The notes beneath the pieces were generated by a model, which saw nothing but the letters and a program-made list of their open reading frames with translations, was not told the DNA's origin and ran no database searches. A DNA stretch of 64,000 nt, taken from NCBI RefSeq assembly GCF_003651185.1, contig NZ_RCDC01000004.1:475868-539867 (forward strand), in the 5' to 3' direction. The DNA is from Stenotrophomonas rhizophila (GTDB taxonomy: Bacteria; Pseudomonadota; Gammaproteobacteria; Xanthomonadales; Xanthomonadaceae). The translations under genes and the position numbers were made by a program. Of the stretch, positions 46,334 through 55,100 are shown one piece after another. Each line of letters starts with the position of its first letter. Position 1 is the first letter of the stretch.

Positions 46334-47650
46334 TTATGGCTGGGCGGGCGTCCCGTCGTGGGTGACCCGCCAGATCGTGTTGGAGAGGTCATCGGCAACG
46401 ATCAGTGCACCACGCGGGTCGACCGTGACACCTACCGGGCGGCCGCGCGTCTTGCCGTCCTCGCCGAAGAAACCGCTCACGAAATCGATCGGCTCGCCGG
46501 CCGGGCGGCCATTGCTGAAGGGCACGAACACGACTTTGTAGCCGACCGGGGGATTGCGATTCCAGCTGCCGTGCTCGCCCACAAACACGCCATCGGCAAA
46601 CTGCGTACCCATCACTTCGGACGAGAAGGCCACGCCCAGTGCGGCCACATGCGAGCCCAGTGCGTAATCCGGGGCGATCGCCGAGGCGACCTTCTCCGGG
46701 TTCTGCGGCATCACCCGGCGATCCACATTCTTGCCCCAGTAGCTGTAAGGCCAGCCATAGAAGCCGCCCTCCTTCACCGAGGTGAGGTAATCGGGCACGA
46801 GGTTCGGGCCGATCTCATCGCGCTCGTTGACCACCGCCCACAGCGTGCCGGTGCCCGGCTGGATCGCCAGCGCGGTGGGATTGCGGATACCGGTGGCGTA
46901 ATCCTTGTGCGCGCCGGTGGCCACATCGATCTGCCAGATCCGCGCGCGATCGATCTCCACCGCCATGCCGCGTTCGGTGATGTTGCTGTTGGAGCCGATA
47001 CCCACGTACAGATAGCGGCCATCGGCACTGGCGGTCATCGCCTTGGTCCAGTGATGGTTGATCGCCGCGGGCAGATCGGTCAGCTTCACCGGTGCGCCGC
47101 TCGCCTTGGTCTGGCCTTCCTGGTAGTCAAAGCGCACCACCGCATCCTGGTTGGCCACGTAGATCGCATTGCCGATCATCGCCAGGCCATACGGCGCGTT
47201 GAGCTTGTCGGCAAAGACTGTTTTCAGTTCGTAGGTGCCGTCGCCATCAGCGTCGCGCAGCAGGGTCAGGCGGTTGCCGCTCTTGACTGACGTGTTGCCC
47301 TTGGCCTTGATCTTGCCGGCAATGACATCCTTCGGCTTCAGGGCAGGCGCACTGCCGCCACGACCTTCAGCGACCAGAATATCGCCGTTGGGCAGCACCA
47401 GGGTCTGCCGCGGAATGCCCAGATCGGTGGCGATCGCCGAGATGCGGTAGCCCTTCGGCACCGTCGGCAACATGTCGCCCCACTGCGCCGGCTTGGCGAT
47501 GGTCATGTCCGGCATCAACCCGCGATGCGGCTTGGGCATCTCCGGGTTGCCGCCATACTGCTCCAGCTCGGGCGCCTTGCCGCTGCAGGCAGCGAGTGCG
47601 ACCGCAAGCGCGGACACCGAAAGAAGGCGGAACGTCGTCTGGCGGCTCAT
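46334..47650 (-). CDS. PQQ-dependent sugar dehydrogenase family lipoprotein (sorbosone dehydrogenase-like)
   Basis: 438 residues. Lipoprotein signal MSRQTTFRLLSVSALAVALAAC (lipobox LAAC), then a six-bladed propeller of the soluble glucose/sorbosone dehydrogenase type: RQTLVLPNGDILVAEGRGG, NAPYGLAMIGNAIYVANQDAVVRF, GRYLYVGIGSNSNITERG, NPTALAIQPGTGTLWAVVNERDEIG and FVGEHGSWNRNPPVGYKVVF. It would oxidise a sugar or alcohol in the periplasm with PQQ, or bind a related ligand; no PQQ synthesis genes are here. The ATG at 47650 overlaps the stop of the DUF2231 gene by four bases, so the pair is translationally coupled. Confidence 0.85.
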   Translation of the reverse strand: MSRQTTFRLLSVSALAVALAACSGKAPELEQYGGNPEMPKPHRGLMPDMTIAKPAQWGDMLPTVPKGYRISAIATDLGIPRQTLVLPNGDILVAEGRGGSAPALKPKDVIAGKIKAKGNTSVKSGNRLTLLRDADGDGTYELKTVFADKLNAPYGLAMIGNAIYVANQDAVVRFDYQEGQTKASGAPVKLTDLPAAINHHWTKAMTASADGRYLYVGIGSNSNITERGMAVEIDRARIWQIDVATGAHKDYATGIRNPTALAIQPGTGTLWAVVNERDEIGPNLVPDYLTSVKEGGFYGWPYSYWGKNVDRRVMPQNPEKVASAIAPDYALGSHVAALGVAFSSEVMGTQFADGVFVGEHGSWNRNPPVGYKVVFVPFSNGRPAGEPIDFVSGFFGEDGKTRGRPVGVTVDPRGALIVADDLSNTIWRVTHDGTPAQP

Positions 47651-48063
47651 CGCACACCTCCCACGCGCAGGCTGGACAGGCCCACCCAGGTGGCGACCAG
47701 CGCCAGCACCGTCAGGATCACCGAGAGCACCAGCCCCGCCGGCATCACTGCCCAAGCGTCGCGCGCATGGTGCAGGCAGTTGATGAGGCCCACGCCCCAT
47801 ATCACCGCCAGAATCACCACGTAAGCGAGGTTGCGACTGCCACGGACCAGACCAACGATCCCGCACAGCAGGGCCAGCGTGGTCATCACCATCGCACCGA
47901 TCAGCAGCCAGGACGCAAAGTTGGCCCACTGGATCTCGTACGAACTCCAGTATGCGTAGTCCGCCAGCAGTGCGCCGAGGAACAGCGGCAGCACGCCGCC
48001 CAGTACAGCGGCGTGGAACGGATGGATGACCCATGATCGGGTCAGGACAACGGTCGAAGCCAT
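47647..48063 (-). CDS. DUF2231 domain membrane protein
   Basis: 138 residues with four hydrophobic helices and the DUF2231 pattern WVIHPFHAAVLGGVLPLFLGALLADYAYW near the N-terminus. The conserved HPxH-like start and conserved His elsewhere (LHHARDAW) suggest haem or another membrane cofactor, but no function is established. GGAG is well placed before the ATG at 48063. Coupled to the dehydrogenase lipoprotein gene, for which it might be a membrane partner or electron acceptor (inference). Confidence 0.78.
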   Translation of the reverse strand: MASTVVLTRSWVIHPFHAAVLGGVLPLFLGALLADYAYWSSYEIQWANFASWLLIGAMVMTTLALLCGIVGLVRGSRNLAYVVILAVIWGVGLINCLHHARDAWAVMPAGLVLSVILTVLALVATWVGLSSLRVGGVR

Positions 48064-48143
48064 GGTGGTCTCCTGGTGAGGGGGCGAATCTCTTCCGATC
48101 CTGCCATCCCCGGCGTGACGGGGGTGCCGATGGTCCGATGGAC

Positions 48144-49073
48144 TCAGGGATCGGCCAGGTCCCAATACGGCGGCGACCCGATCGCATCGGTCAGGAACGC
48201 CGAGACCTCGCGGACCTTGCGCGAGCGCAGCTTGTTTTCCGGTGAGAGCAGCTGCAGGTGCACGCGCTCGGACTGCGGGGAAAACTCCCACTCGCCGAGC
48301 AGCTTGACCATGCCGCCGCCCTGGAGGGTTTCCGCGTTGAACAGCCAGGTCGGGAACAGCACTACACCGCGCCCGGCGATGGCCGCGGCCAGCAGCGCTT
48401 CGGCATTGTTGCTGCGCAGCGGTCCGGTCACGTTCAAGGCCTTGAACGGTGCCTCCGGCGTAGCGCGGAAGTACCACTTCTGGATGCCCAGCTGCCCCTT
48501 GTAGACCAGGCACTGATGCTGCAGCAGATCCTCGGGGCGCTGCGGCGTGCCATGCGCGGCCAGATAGACCGGGCTGGCGGCGAGGATGTTCCGGTGCGGG
48601 GCGATGACTTTGCCGATCAGCCCGGAGTCCACCAGCGGCCCGACCCGGATGGTGATGTCCACGCCCTCCTGCACCGGATCGATCAGCGTGTCGGTGAGCG
48701 TGAGTTCCACGATCAGCTCGGGGTATCTGGCCTGCAGCGTGTTGACGATATGCGCGATGTGCAGCCGCCCCAGCGATTCGGGCGCGTTGATGCGGATCAG
48801 GCCGCGCAGTTCCGCGTCGCGGCCTTCCAGCTGTTCGACCGCTTCATCCAGCAGATCCACGGCATCGCGCACCTGCAGATGGAACTGCTCGCCGGCTTCG
48901 GTCAGCCGCACCGCGCGCGTGCTGCGGTAGAACAACTGCTGCCCCACGTCCTGCTCCAGCGCGGCGATGAAGCGCGACACCGACGAGGCCGGAACGCGGT
49001 AGTGCCGCGCCGTGGCCAGGAAGCTGCCGGTGGCGGCGACGGTAAGGAAATAGCGGAGCGCTTTGAGTTGCAT
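48144..49073 (-). CDS. LysR family transcriptional regulator, divergent from the OYE gene
   Basis: 309 residues from the ATG at 49073. MQLKALRYFLTVAATGSFLATARHYRVPASSVSRFIAALEQDVGQQLFYRSTRAVRLTEAGE is the DNA-binding domain; the effector domain has the GVDITIRVGPLVDSGLIGKVIAP pattern. The 148 bp to the OYE start is AT-richer than the surroundings (ATTCCGATTCCAGCAATAGTTATTTG) and is the likely control region. It probably regulates the OYE gene. Confidence 0.84.
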   Translation of the reverse strand: MQLKALRYFLTVAATGSFLATARHYRVPASSVSRFIAALEQDVGQQLFYRSTRAVRLTEAGEQFHLQVRDAVDLLDEAVEQLEGRDAELRGLIRINAPESLGRLHIAHIVNTLQARYPELIVELTLTDTLIDPVQEGVDITIRVGPLVDSGLIGKVIAPHRNILAASPVYLAAHGTPQRPEDLLQHQCLVYKGQLGIQKWYFRATPEAPFKALNVTGPLRSNNAEALLAAAIAGRGVVLFPTWLFNAETLQGGGMVKLLGEWEFSPQSERVHLQLLSPENKLRSRKVREVSAFLTDAIGSPPYWDLADP

Positions 49074-49221
49074 GGGGAAGGCCTCGGCATCTGAATTCCG
49101 ATTCCAGCAATAGTTATTTGCCGGATGGCCCGATTGTGACGGATATCGCACGCCCATAGGATGAGGTCAGGCGTCTGGCGTTCCCGCCATGCCCTCCCCC
49201 TTCCCCTCTCCCGGACCCATC

Positions 49222-50379
49222 ATGAGCTCCCTTTTCAATACGTTCGACCTCGCGGGCATCCCGCTGCGCAACCGCGTGGTCATGGCCCCGCTGACCCGTG
49301 CACGCGCCCCGCAGGATGCCGCCGATGAACGAACGGCGCTGTACTACGCCCAGCGTGCCACCGCCGGCCTGATCGTAAGCGAGGGCACCCCCATTTCCCG
49401 CGAGGGCCAAGGCTATCTGTTCAATCCCGGCATCTTCACGGCCGAGCAGATCGCCGGCTGGCGCCTGACCACCGATTCGGTCCATGCCCTGGGCAGCCGC
49501 ATGTTCGCCCAGCTCTGGCATGTCGGTCGCGTCTCCCACCCGACCATCCAGGCCGACGCTGCGCGTCCGGTCAGCGCCAGTTCGAAGCTGCCGGTCGGCG
49601 CGCAGGCGTTCGGCTATGACGACACCGGCACGCCCGCGCTGGTCGCCTCACCGGCGCCTCGCCAGCTTCAGACCGATGAGATCCCGCGCATCGTGGCCGA
49701 CTTCGCACAGGCGGCCGCCAATGCCATCGAGGCCGGCTTCGACGGCGTGGAGATCCACGGCGCCAACGGCTACCTGCATGAGCAGTTCATCAACCCGCTC
49801 GTGAATGATCGGACCGACGCGTATGGTCCGCAGACGCTCGACAACCGCCTGCGCTTCACGCTGGAGGTGATCGACGCGGTGGTCGCCCGCATCGGCGCGT
49901 CGCGCACCGCGATCCGTCTGTCGCCCTATGGCCAGCTGTTCGACATGCCGCTGTACCCGGAGATCGACGCGACCTACACCGCCCTGATCCAGGCCATCGG
50001 GCAGCGCGGCCTGGCGTATGTGCACCTGATGGACCAGTCCGGCTTCAAGGTCGGCCAGAAGTCGGTCGATGGTGCCGGTGACTCGGGCTTCAGTGGCCTG
50101 TTGCGCACGCTGAAGCCGCATCTGCCCGGCACCGCGCTCATCCTCGCCGGTGGCATGACCCGCGAGCGCGCCGAGCAGCTGATCGATGCGGGCCTGATCG
50201 ACCTGGCGGCCTTCGGCACTGCCTTCATCAGCAACCCGGACCTGGTGGCACGCCTGCAGCATGGCTGGCCGTTGGCCCCTGCCGATCGCGAAACGTTCTA
50301 TGGCGGCGGCGCGGCCGGCTACGTCGATTACCCGGCGTACGCCCCGGCCCACGAACAGGCAGCCTCCGAGGCCGCCTGA
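49222..50379 (+). CDS. Old yellow enzyme family alkene reductase (NemA-like)
   Basis: 385 residues, FMN-dependent TIM barrel. It begins LFNTFDLAGIPLRNRVVMAPLTRARA, and has the substrate His-Asn pair in EIHGANGYLHEQFINPLVNDRTDAYG, LWHVGRVSH, and the C-terminal LILAGGMTRERAEQLIDAGLIDLAAFGTAFISNPDLVARLQHGWPL. It reduces activated alkenes such as N-ethylmaleimide or enones with NADPH. The ATG at 49222 is preferred to one at 49189, which adds a Pro-rich leader. Unlike Escherichia coli nemA it is not next to the NemR-like gene but beside a divergent LysR regulator, and no TAGAC-type operator is in its promoter. Confidence 0.88.
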   Translation: MSSLFNTFDLAGIPLRNRVVMAPLTRARAPQDAADERTALYYAQRATAGLIVSEGTPISREGQGYLFNPGIFTAEQIAGWRLTTDSVHALGSRMFAQLWHVGRVSHPTIQADAARPVSASSKLPVGAQAFGYDDTGTPALVASPAPRQLQTDEIPRIVADFAQAAANAIEAGFDGVEIHGANGYLHEQFINPLVNDRTDAYGPQTLDNRLRFTLEVIDAVVARIGASRTAIRLSPYGQLFDMPLYPEIDATYTALIQAIGQRGLAYVHLMDQSGFKVGQKSVDGAGDSGFSGLLRTLKPHLPGTALILAGGMTRERAEQLIDAGLIDLAAFGTAFISNPDLVARLQHGWPLAPADRETFYGGGAAGYVDYPAYAPAHEQAASEAA

Positions 50380-50393
50380 CGGAACGGGCACGC

Positions 50394-50422
50394 GAACGGG
50401 GGGACATTTCGTCCCCCCGTTC
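50394..50422. terminator. Bidirectional hairpin terminator candidate
   Basis: GAACGGGGGGAC and GTCCCCCCGTTC form a perfect 12-bp stem around ATTTC, midway between the convergent OYE and sulfatase stops (14 and 30 bp away). The stem is very stable; flanking T-runs are lacking, so efficiency is uncertain. Confidence 0.7.
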
Positions 50423-50452
50423 GTCGATCCTTCCACGCGATGGCCGCAGCCG

Positions 50453-52024
50453 CTACTTGCCCGTCACTGCTTCCTGCAGCTTCTCGACGGCCTGGTCGGC
50501 CGTGAACGTGTTCGGCTTCTGGATCTTGGGGAAGTCCACGAACGTCTCGTTGAATTTCGTGAGCAGCGCGATCGCCCCGTACACGATGTAGACGTGGTTG
50601 ATGTACCAGTCCCAATAGGTATTGGAGGTCACATCCGCGAACTCGTACGGATCGGTGCGCAGGTTGTAGATCTTGGGAATGCGCATGACCGTGAACGGTT
50701 CGCCCCACAGCTGCATGGTGCCCTTGCAGCGCTGCTCGATGAAGGTCACCTTCCAGTTGTCGTAGCGGATACCGAGCATGTCGCCATCATCGGAGATGTA
50801 GACGAACAGCTTGCGCGGCGACTTTTCCTCCTTGCCGGTGAGATACGGCAGCAGGCTGACGCCGTCGATGTGGTTCTTGTAGGTGCGCCCGATCGCCTTG
50901 ACCCCTTTCTTGAGGTCGTTGACCACGCCCTTGTTGCCCGCCAGTTCCAGGAAGGTCGGCAGCCAGTCATGGTGCTGGACGATCTCGTTGGACACCGAGC
51001 CCGGCTTGATCCTGCCCGGGTAACGCACCACCAGTGGAATCCGGAACGCGCCTTCCCAGTTGGTGTCCTTCTCACTGCGGAACGGCGTCATGCCGCCATC
51101 CGGCCACGAATTGCGGTGCGGCCCGTTGTCGGTGGAGTACACCACCAGGGTGTCTTCGGCGATGCCCAGTTCGTCGAGGTAATCGAGCAGCGAGCCCACG
51201 TTCTTGTCGTGGTCGACCATGGTGTCGTGGTACGGCGACTGCCAACGCCCGGCCTGGCCCTTGCTCTCTTCCTTGGTGTGCGTATACAGGTGCATGTGGG
51301 TGAAGTTGACCCAGACGAAGAACGGCGTGTCGTCGTCGTTCGCCTTCTTGATGAAGCCCTTGGCGCGCTCGGCGAAGTCGTCATCGCAGGTCAGCATGCG
51401 CTTGCGGTCCAGCGGGCCGGTATCCTCGATCTTCTGCTTGCCTACCTTGCCCCAGCGCTTCTGGTCGGTGCTGTCATCTTTGTCGGTGGCGAAACTGTGG
51501 ATCACCCCGCGCGGCTTGATGGTCTCGATGAAATCCCCGAACTCGTCCTTGGGGAAGTAGTCGTACATCTCCGGCTCTTCTTCGGCATTAAGGTGGTAGA
51601 GGTTGCCGTAGAACTCATCGAACCCATGGTTGGTGGGCAGCATGTGGTTCAGATCGCCAAGATGGTTCTTGCCGAACTGCCCGGTGGTATAGCCCTCGTT
51701 CTTCAGCAGCGCGGCAATGGTGACGATCTTCTCGTTCATCCCGACCGGCGCACCGGGAATGCCCACCTTCGACAGACCGGTACGCAGCACGCTCTGCCCG
51801 GTGATGAAGGAGGACCGGCCGGCGGTACAGGACTGCTCACCGTACGAGTCGGTGAACAGCATGCCCTCATTGGCCAGCCGGTCGATGTTCGGGGTCTGGT
51901 AGCCCATCAACCCGCGCGAGTAGCAGCTCAGGTTGGAGATGCCGATGTCGTCTCCCCAGATGACGAGGATGTTGGGCTTCTTTGCGGATGAACCGGGCTT
52001 CTTCTTTGCGGATGAGCTGGCCAT
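50453..52024 (-). CDS. Cysteine-type arylsulfatase, no signal peptide
   Basis: 523 residues. Sulfatase fold: NILVIWGDDIG (Asp25/Asp26 metal ligands), the formylglycine motif CTAGR at 66-70 (Cys66 modified), FGKNHLGDLN and VVYSTDNGPH for further ligands. It hydrolyses sulfate esters after conversion of Cys66 by a formylglycine-generating enzyme, which is not encoded in the window. The N-terminus is a Lys/Ser tail (MASSSAKKKPGSSAKK) with no signal peptide, so the enzyme appears cytoplasmic, unlike most Xanthomonad sulfatases. It follows lhr on the same strand after 102 bp. Substrate unknown. Confidence 0.87.
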   Translation of the reverse strand: MASSSAKKKPGSSAKKPNILVIWGDDIGISNLSCYSRGLMGYQTPNIDRLANEGMLFTDSYGEQSCTAGRSSFITGQSVLRTGLSKVGIPGAPVGMNEKIVTIAALLKNEGYTTGQFGKNHLGDLNHMLPTNHGFDEFYGNLYHLNAEEEPEMYDYFPKDEFGDFIETIKPRGVIHSFATDKDDSTDQKRWGKVGKQKIEDTGPLDRKRMLTCDDDFAERAKGFIKKANDDDTPFFVWVNFTHMHLYTHTKEESKGQAGRWQSPYHDTMVDHDKNVGSLLDYLDELGIAEDTLVVYSTDNGPHRNSWPDGGMTPFRSEKDTNWEGAFRIPLVVRYPGRIKPGSVSNEIVQHHDWLPTFLELAGNKGVVNDLKKGVKAIGRTYKNHIDGVSLLPYLTGKEEKSPRKLFVYISDDGDMLGIRYDNWKVTFIEQRCKGTMQLWGEPFTVMRIPKIYNLRTDPYEFADVTSNTYWDWYINHVYIVYGAIALLTKFNETFVDFPKIQKPNTFTADQAVEKLQEAVTGK

Positions 52025-52126
52025 GCACTTCTCCGACGACGGTGGTGCTCAATAGTCGGTGTGGGTCGCGATGGCGGCCAGCGTGTTTCTACTTAGATCG
52101 CATCAGTAAGTCTTCGCCTCCCCTGC

Positions 52127-55100
52127 TCATCCTTCCCAGCCGATGCCTTTTGGCGCACTGGAGAAACCGGCGGCCCGCAGCGCGTCCATCAGGCCATCGC
52201 GTCGGGCCGGCGCATCGTCGATCAGCTCCACGGTGAACGAGGTGCGCCGGCCCCGCCGCAGTGCGCTGGCCAGCGCCTGCGCCGCGGCAGCCGTCGTACC
52301 GGCCAGGGACACATCGTCCGCGTCGAAGAACGTCAGTAGCTGGCGCCCCCCTTGGGCCAGATACATCAGCAGCCGCCCGCCGCCGATCACCACCACGGCG
52401 CCGGCACGTCGCACCGGCCGGACCGCCGAGCCGTGCACCGGCCAGGGCACCACGCTGCCAAACGGATTGGCCGGGTCCACCGCAGACAACCCGATCGCCA
52501 CCTCGGCAGCACCGGGCCGCAGGGCCTCGGCGACGCCACGCAGCCGATCCACGATCAGCCGGTCGGCGAACTGGGCCCCGCCCAGCCCGTCCACGAAGCG
52601 CCCGCGCAGCACCCGTCCCGCATCTTCCATGCCGCGATACACCTGTTGCAGCGCCGGGAAGCCGCCGGCGATCCCTTCGGCCATCGCGGCCCCGCGGGTC
52701 ACGATGCCGTGCCGGTCCAGCAGCCCCTCGGCCAGCGCCACCGCGCGCGCCGTGTCACTGATCGCCTCACGCTGCAACAGCGACCAGCGCCCGGCCAGCG
52801 CGGGGGCCGCAAAGCTGGCGATCACCGCCGGCGCGCCGTCGGCCAAGGGCGTGTCGTGCATCGGGATGCCACGGACGCGTCGACCGCGCCGCGAGGCGCG
52901 CGCGACCCGCGGCCGTAGCGCGCGGCCACCGGCCATGCCACGCAGCGGCGCCCACAGATCCGTGGTCAGGTGCCCCGACCAGGCCAGGCCCCACAAGGCA
53001 TCGTGCAGCTGCGCGGCGGTGATCTCCATGGGCGGGCTGCCGGCCCGCGCCCCGTGCGTGCCCACCGCAGTGACCAGCTGGCGCGCGAAGTAAGCGCCAC
53101 CGTCGGCCAGCGCCTGCAGCAGCGCGTCCTGCAGCGGCGACAGCGCGGTTGCCACCGCCATCGCGGGCAGCGTTTCTGCCGCGAATTCCTGCAGGTGCAG
53201 CGAGACCAGTCCGTCCTCCTCGCCGAGCCGCCCGTGCCCGGCCCACACCACGGTGCCCGTAGCGAGCAGCTCATCGAGCATCGCCGGCGCGTAATCGACC
53301 ACGCGCGCAGGCAGGATCTGCTGTTCCCACACCGACGCCGGCAGCGCCACGCCCGCCAGCAGGTCCACCACGCGCAGCACGCCGTCGATGCCCTCCAGCG
53401 CACCCGGCCCGCGGTGAGTGATGCCACGTGCAGCCTGTTCGGCATCGGCCAGCAGCCCATGCCGCTCCAGCAACAACAGGGCATAGGCGTCGCGCGTGAC
53501 CGGCCGGGTCGCCTCGCGTGCCGCCTGCAGCGAGCGCACCCGCAGCCGACGGAACACCGCCTCACCCACCCATTCGTGACGGGCCAGCGGCGCCGGCTCG
53601 GCGGCCGCGCCGACGGCCTCGGCATCGCGACGCGCCACACCGAAACGACCCTTGAGCAGCTTGCCCTGCGTCTCCAGCTGCGTGAGTGCCGCATCGGCCA
53701 CGGCCACGCCCACTCCGAACGCGGCCGCCACCTCGGCCGTGGTGAACGGCGCATGGGTACGCGCATATCGGCCCAGCAGCTCGCCCAGCGGGTCCGATGA
53801 GGCCTGCAGGAAGGTCTCGGGGATGCCGCGCGGAAGGGTGACCCCCAGCGCATCGCGAAGGCGCGCGGCATCTTCGATGGCCGCCCAGTGCAGGCGGCCG
53901 GCGATCTGGACCTGGATCGCACGCCGCTCGGCGGCGAGATCGTGCAGATGCCCGGCAGGATCGTCGTCGACCCGCCGCAGCGCCATCGCTTCATCGGTGA
54001 GCGGGCCCAGTTCGCGCAGCAGATCGGCCGCCCCTTCCTTGCCGCGTGCCTGGCGGTCGGGCGCCAGGCGCTGCAGCTCGCTGCCCACCTGCTCCACCAC
54101 GCCCGCATCCAGCAGTTCGCCCAGATCGACCTGGCCGAGCAGATCCCCCAGCAAGCCGCTGTCCAGTGACAGCACCGACGCGCGTCGCTCGGCCAGTGGC
54201 ACATCGGTGCCGTACATGAACTCGGCGACGTAGCCGAACAGCAGGTTCGCCGCGAACGGCGACGGCACCTCGGTGGTGACATCGGCGATCGCCACGCGGC
54301 CGTCGGTGAGCCGTTGCATCAGCGCCCCCAGCGCATCGAGATCGTAGACGTCCTGCAGGCACTCACGTGCGGTCTCGATCAGGATCGGGAACCCGGGGTA
54401 GCCCTGCGCGATGGCCAGCAGTTCACCAGCGCGCAGGCGCTGCTGCCACAGCGGCGAGCGACGACCCGGCGTGCGCCGCGGCAATAACAGTGCGCGTGCG
54501 GCACATTCGCGGAAGCGCGCGGCGAACAGGGCCGAGCCGCCCACGGCGCGCGTCACGTCGCTGCGCAGCCGCTCCGGCTCGAACAGGAACAGCTCCGCGC
54601 CCGGCAGGCGCCCCTCCGCGTCGGGCAGCCGCGCGATGATGCCGTCGTCGCTGGCCACCACCGCCGGATCCACGCCCCAGCGTTCGCGGATGCGCGCGGC
54701 CACCGCCAGCGCCCAGGGATCGTGTACGCGCCGCCCATAGGGGGAATGCAGCATCAGCCGCCAGTCACCGGCCTCATCGCGGCAGCGCTCCAGCACCAGC
54801 GTGCGGTCGGTGGGCAGCACGCCGGTGGCCTCACGCTGTTCGGCCAGCAGGCCGGCGATGTTGGTGATCGCGTTGTCCGCCAATCCGCAGGCCTGCAGCC
54901 GCTCCCGCAGCCCGGCCGGCATGCCCGCTTCCGCGACACTGGCATCCAGCGCGCCGATGAAGGCACCCACCGCCTCGCCCAGTTCGGCCGGGCGGCCGAC
55001 GCCCTCACCGCGCCAGAACGGCAAGCGGGCCGAACGCCCCGGTGCGGGAGTCACCACGACCTGGTCATGGGTGATCTGCTCGATCCGCCACGAGGTAGCG

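Noticed and set aside
49074-49221. NemR-type operator in the OYE promoter
   Set aside because: Looked for because nemA is the classical NemR target; no TAGAC-N5-GTCTA sequence is present.
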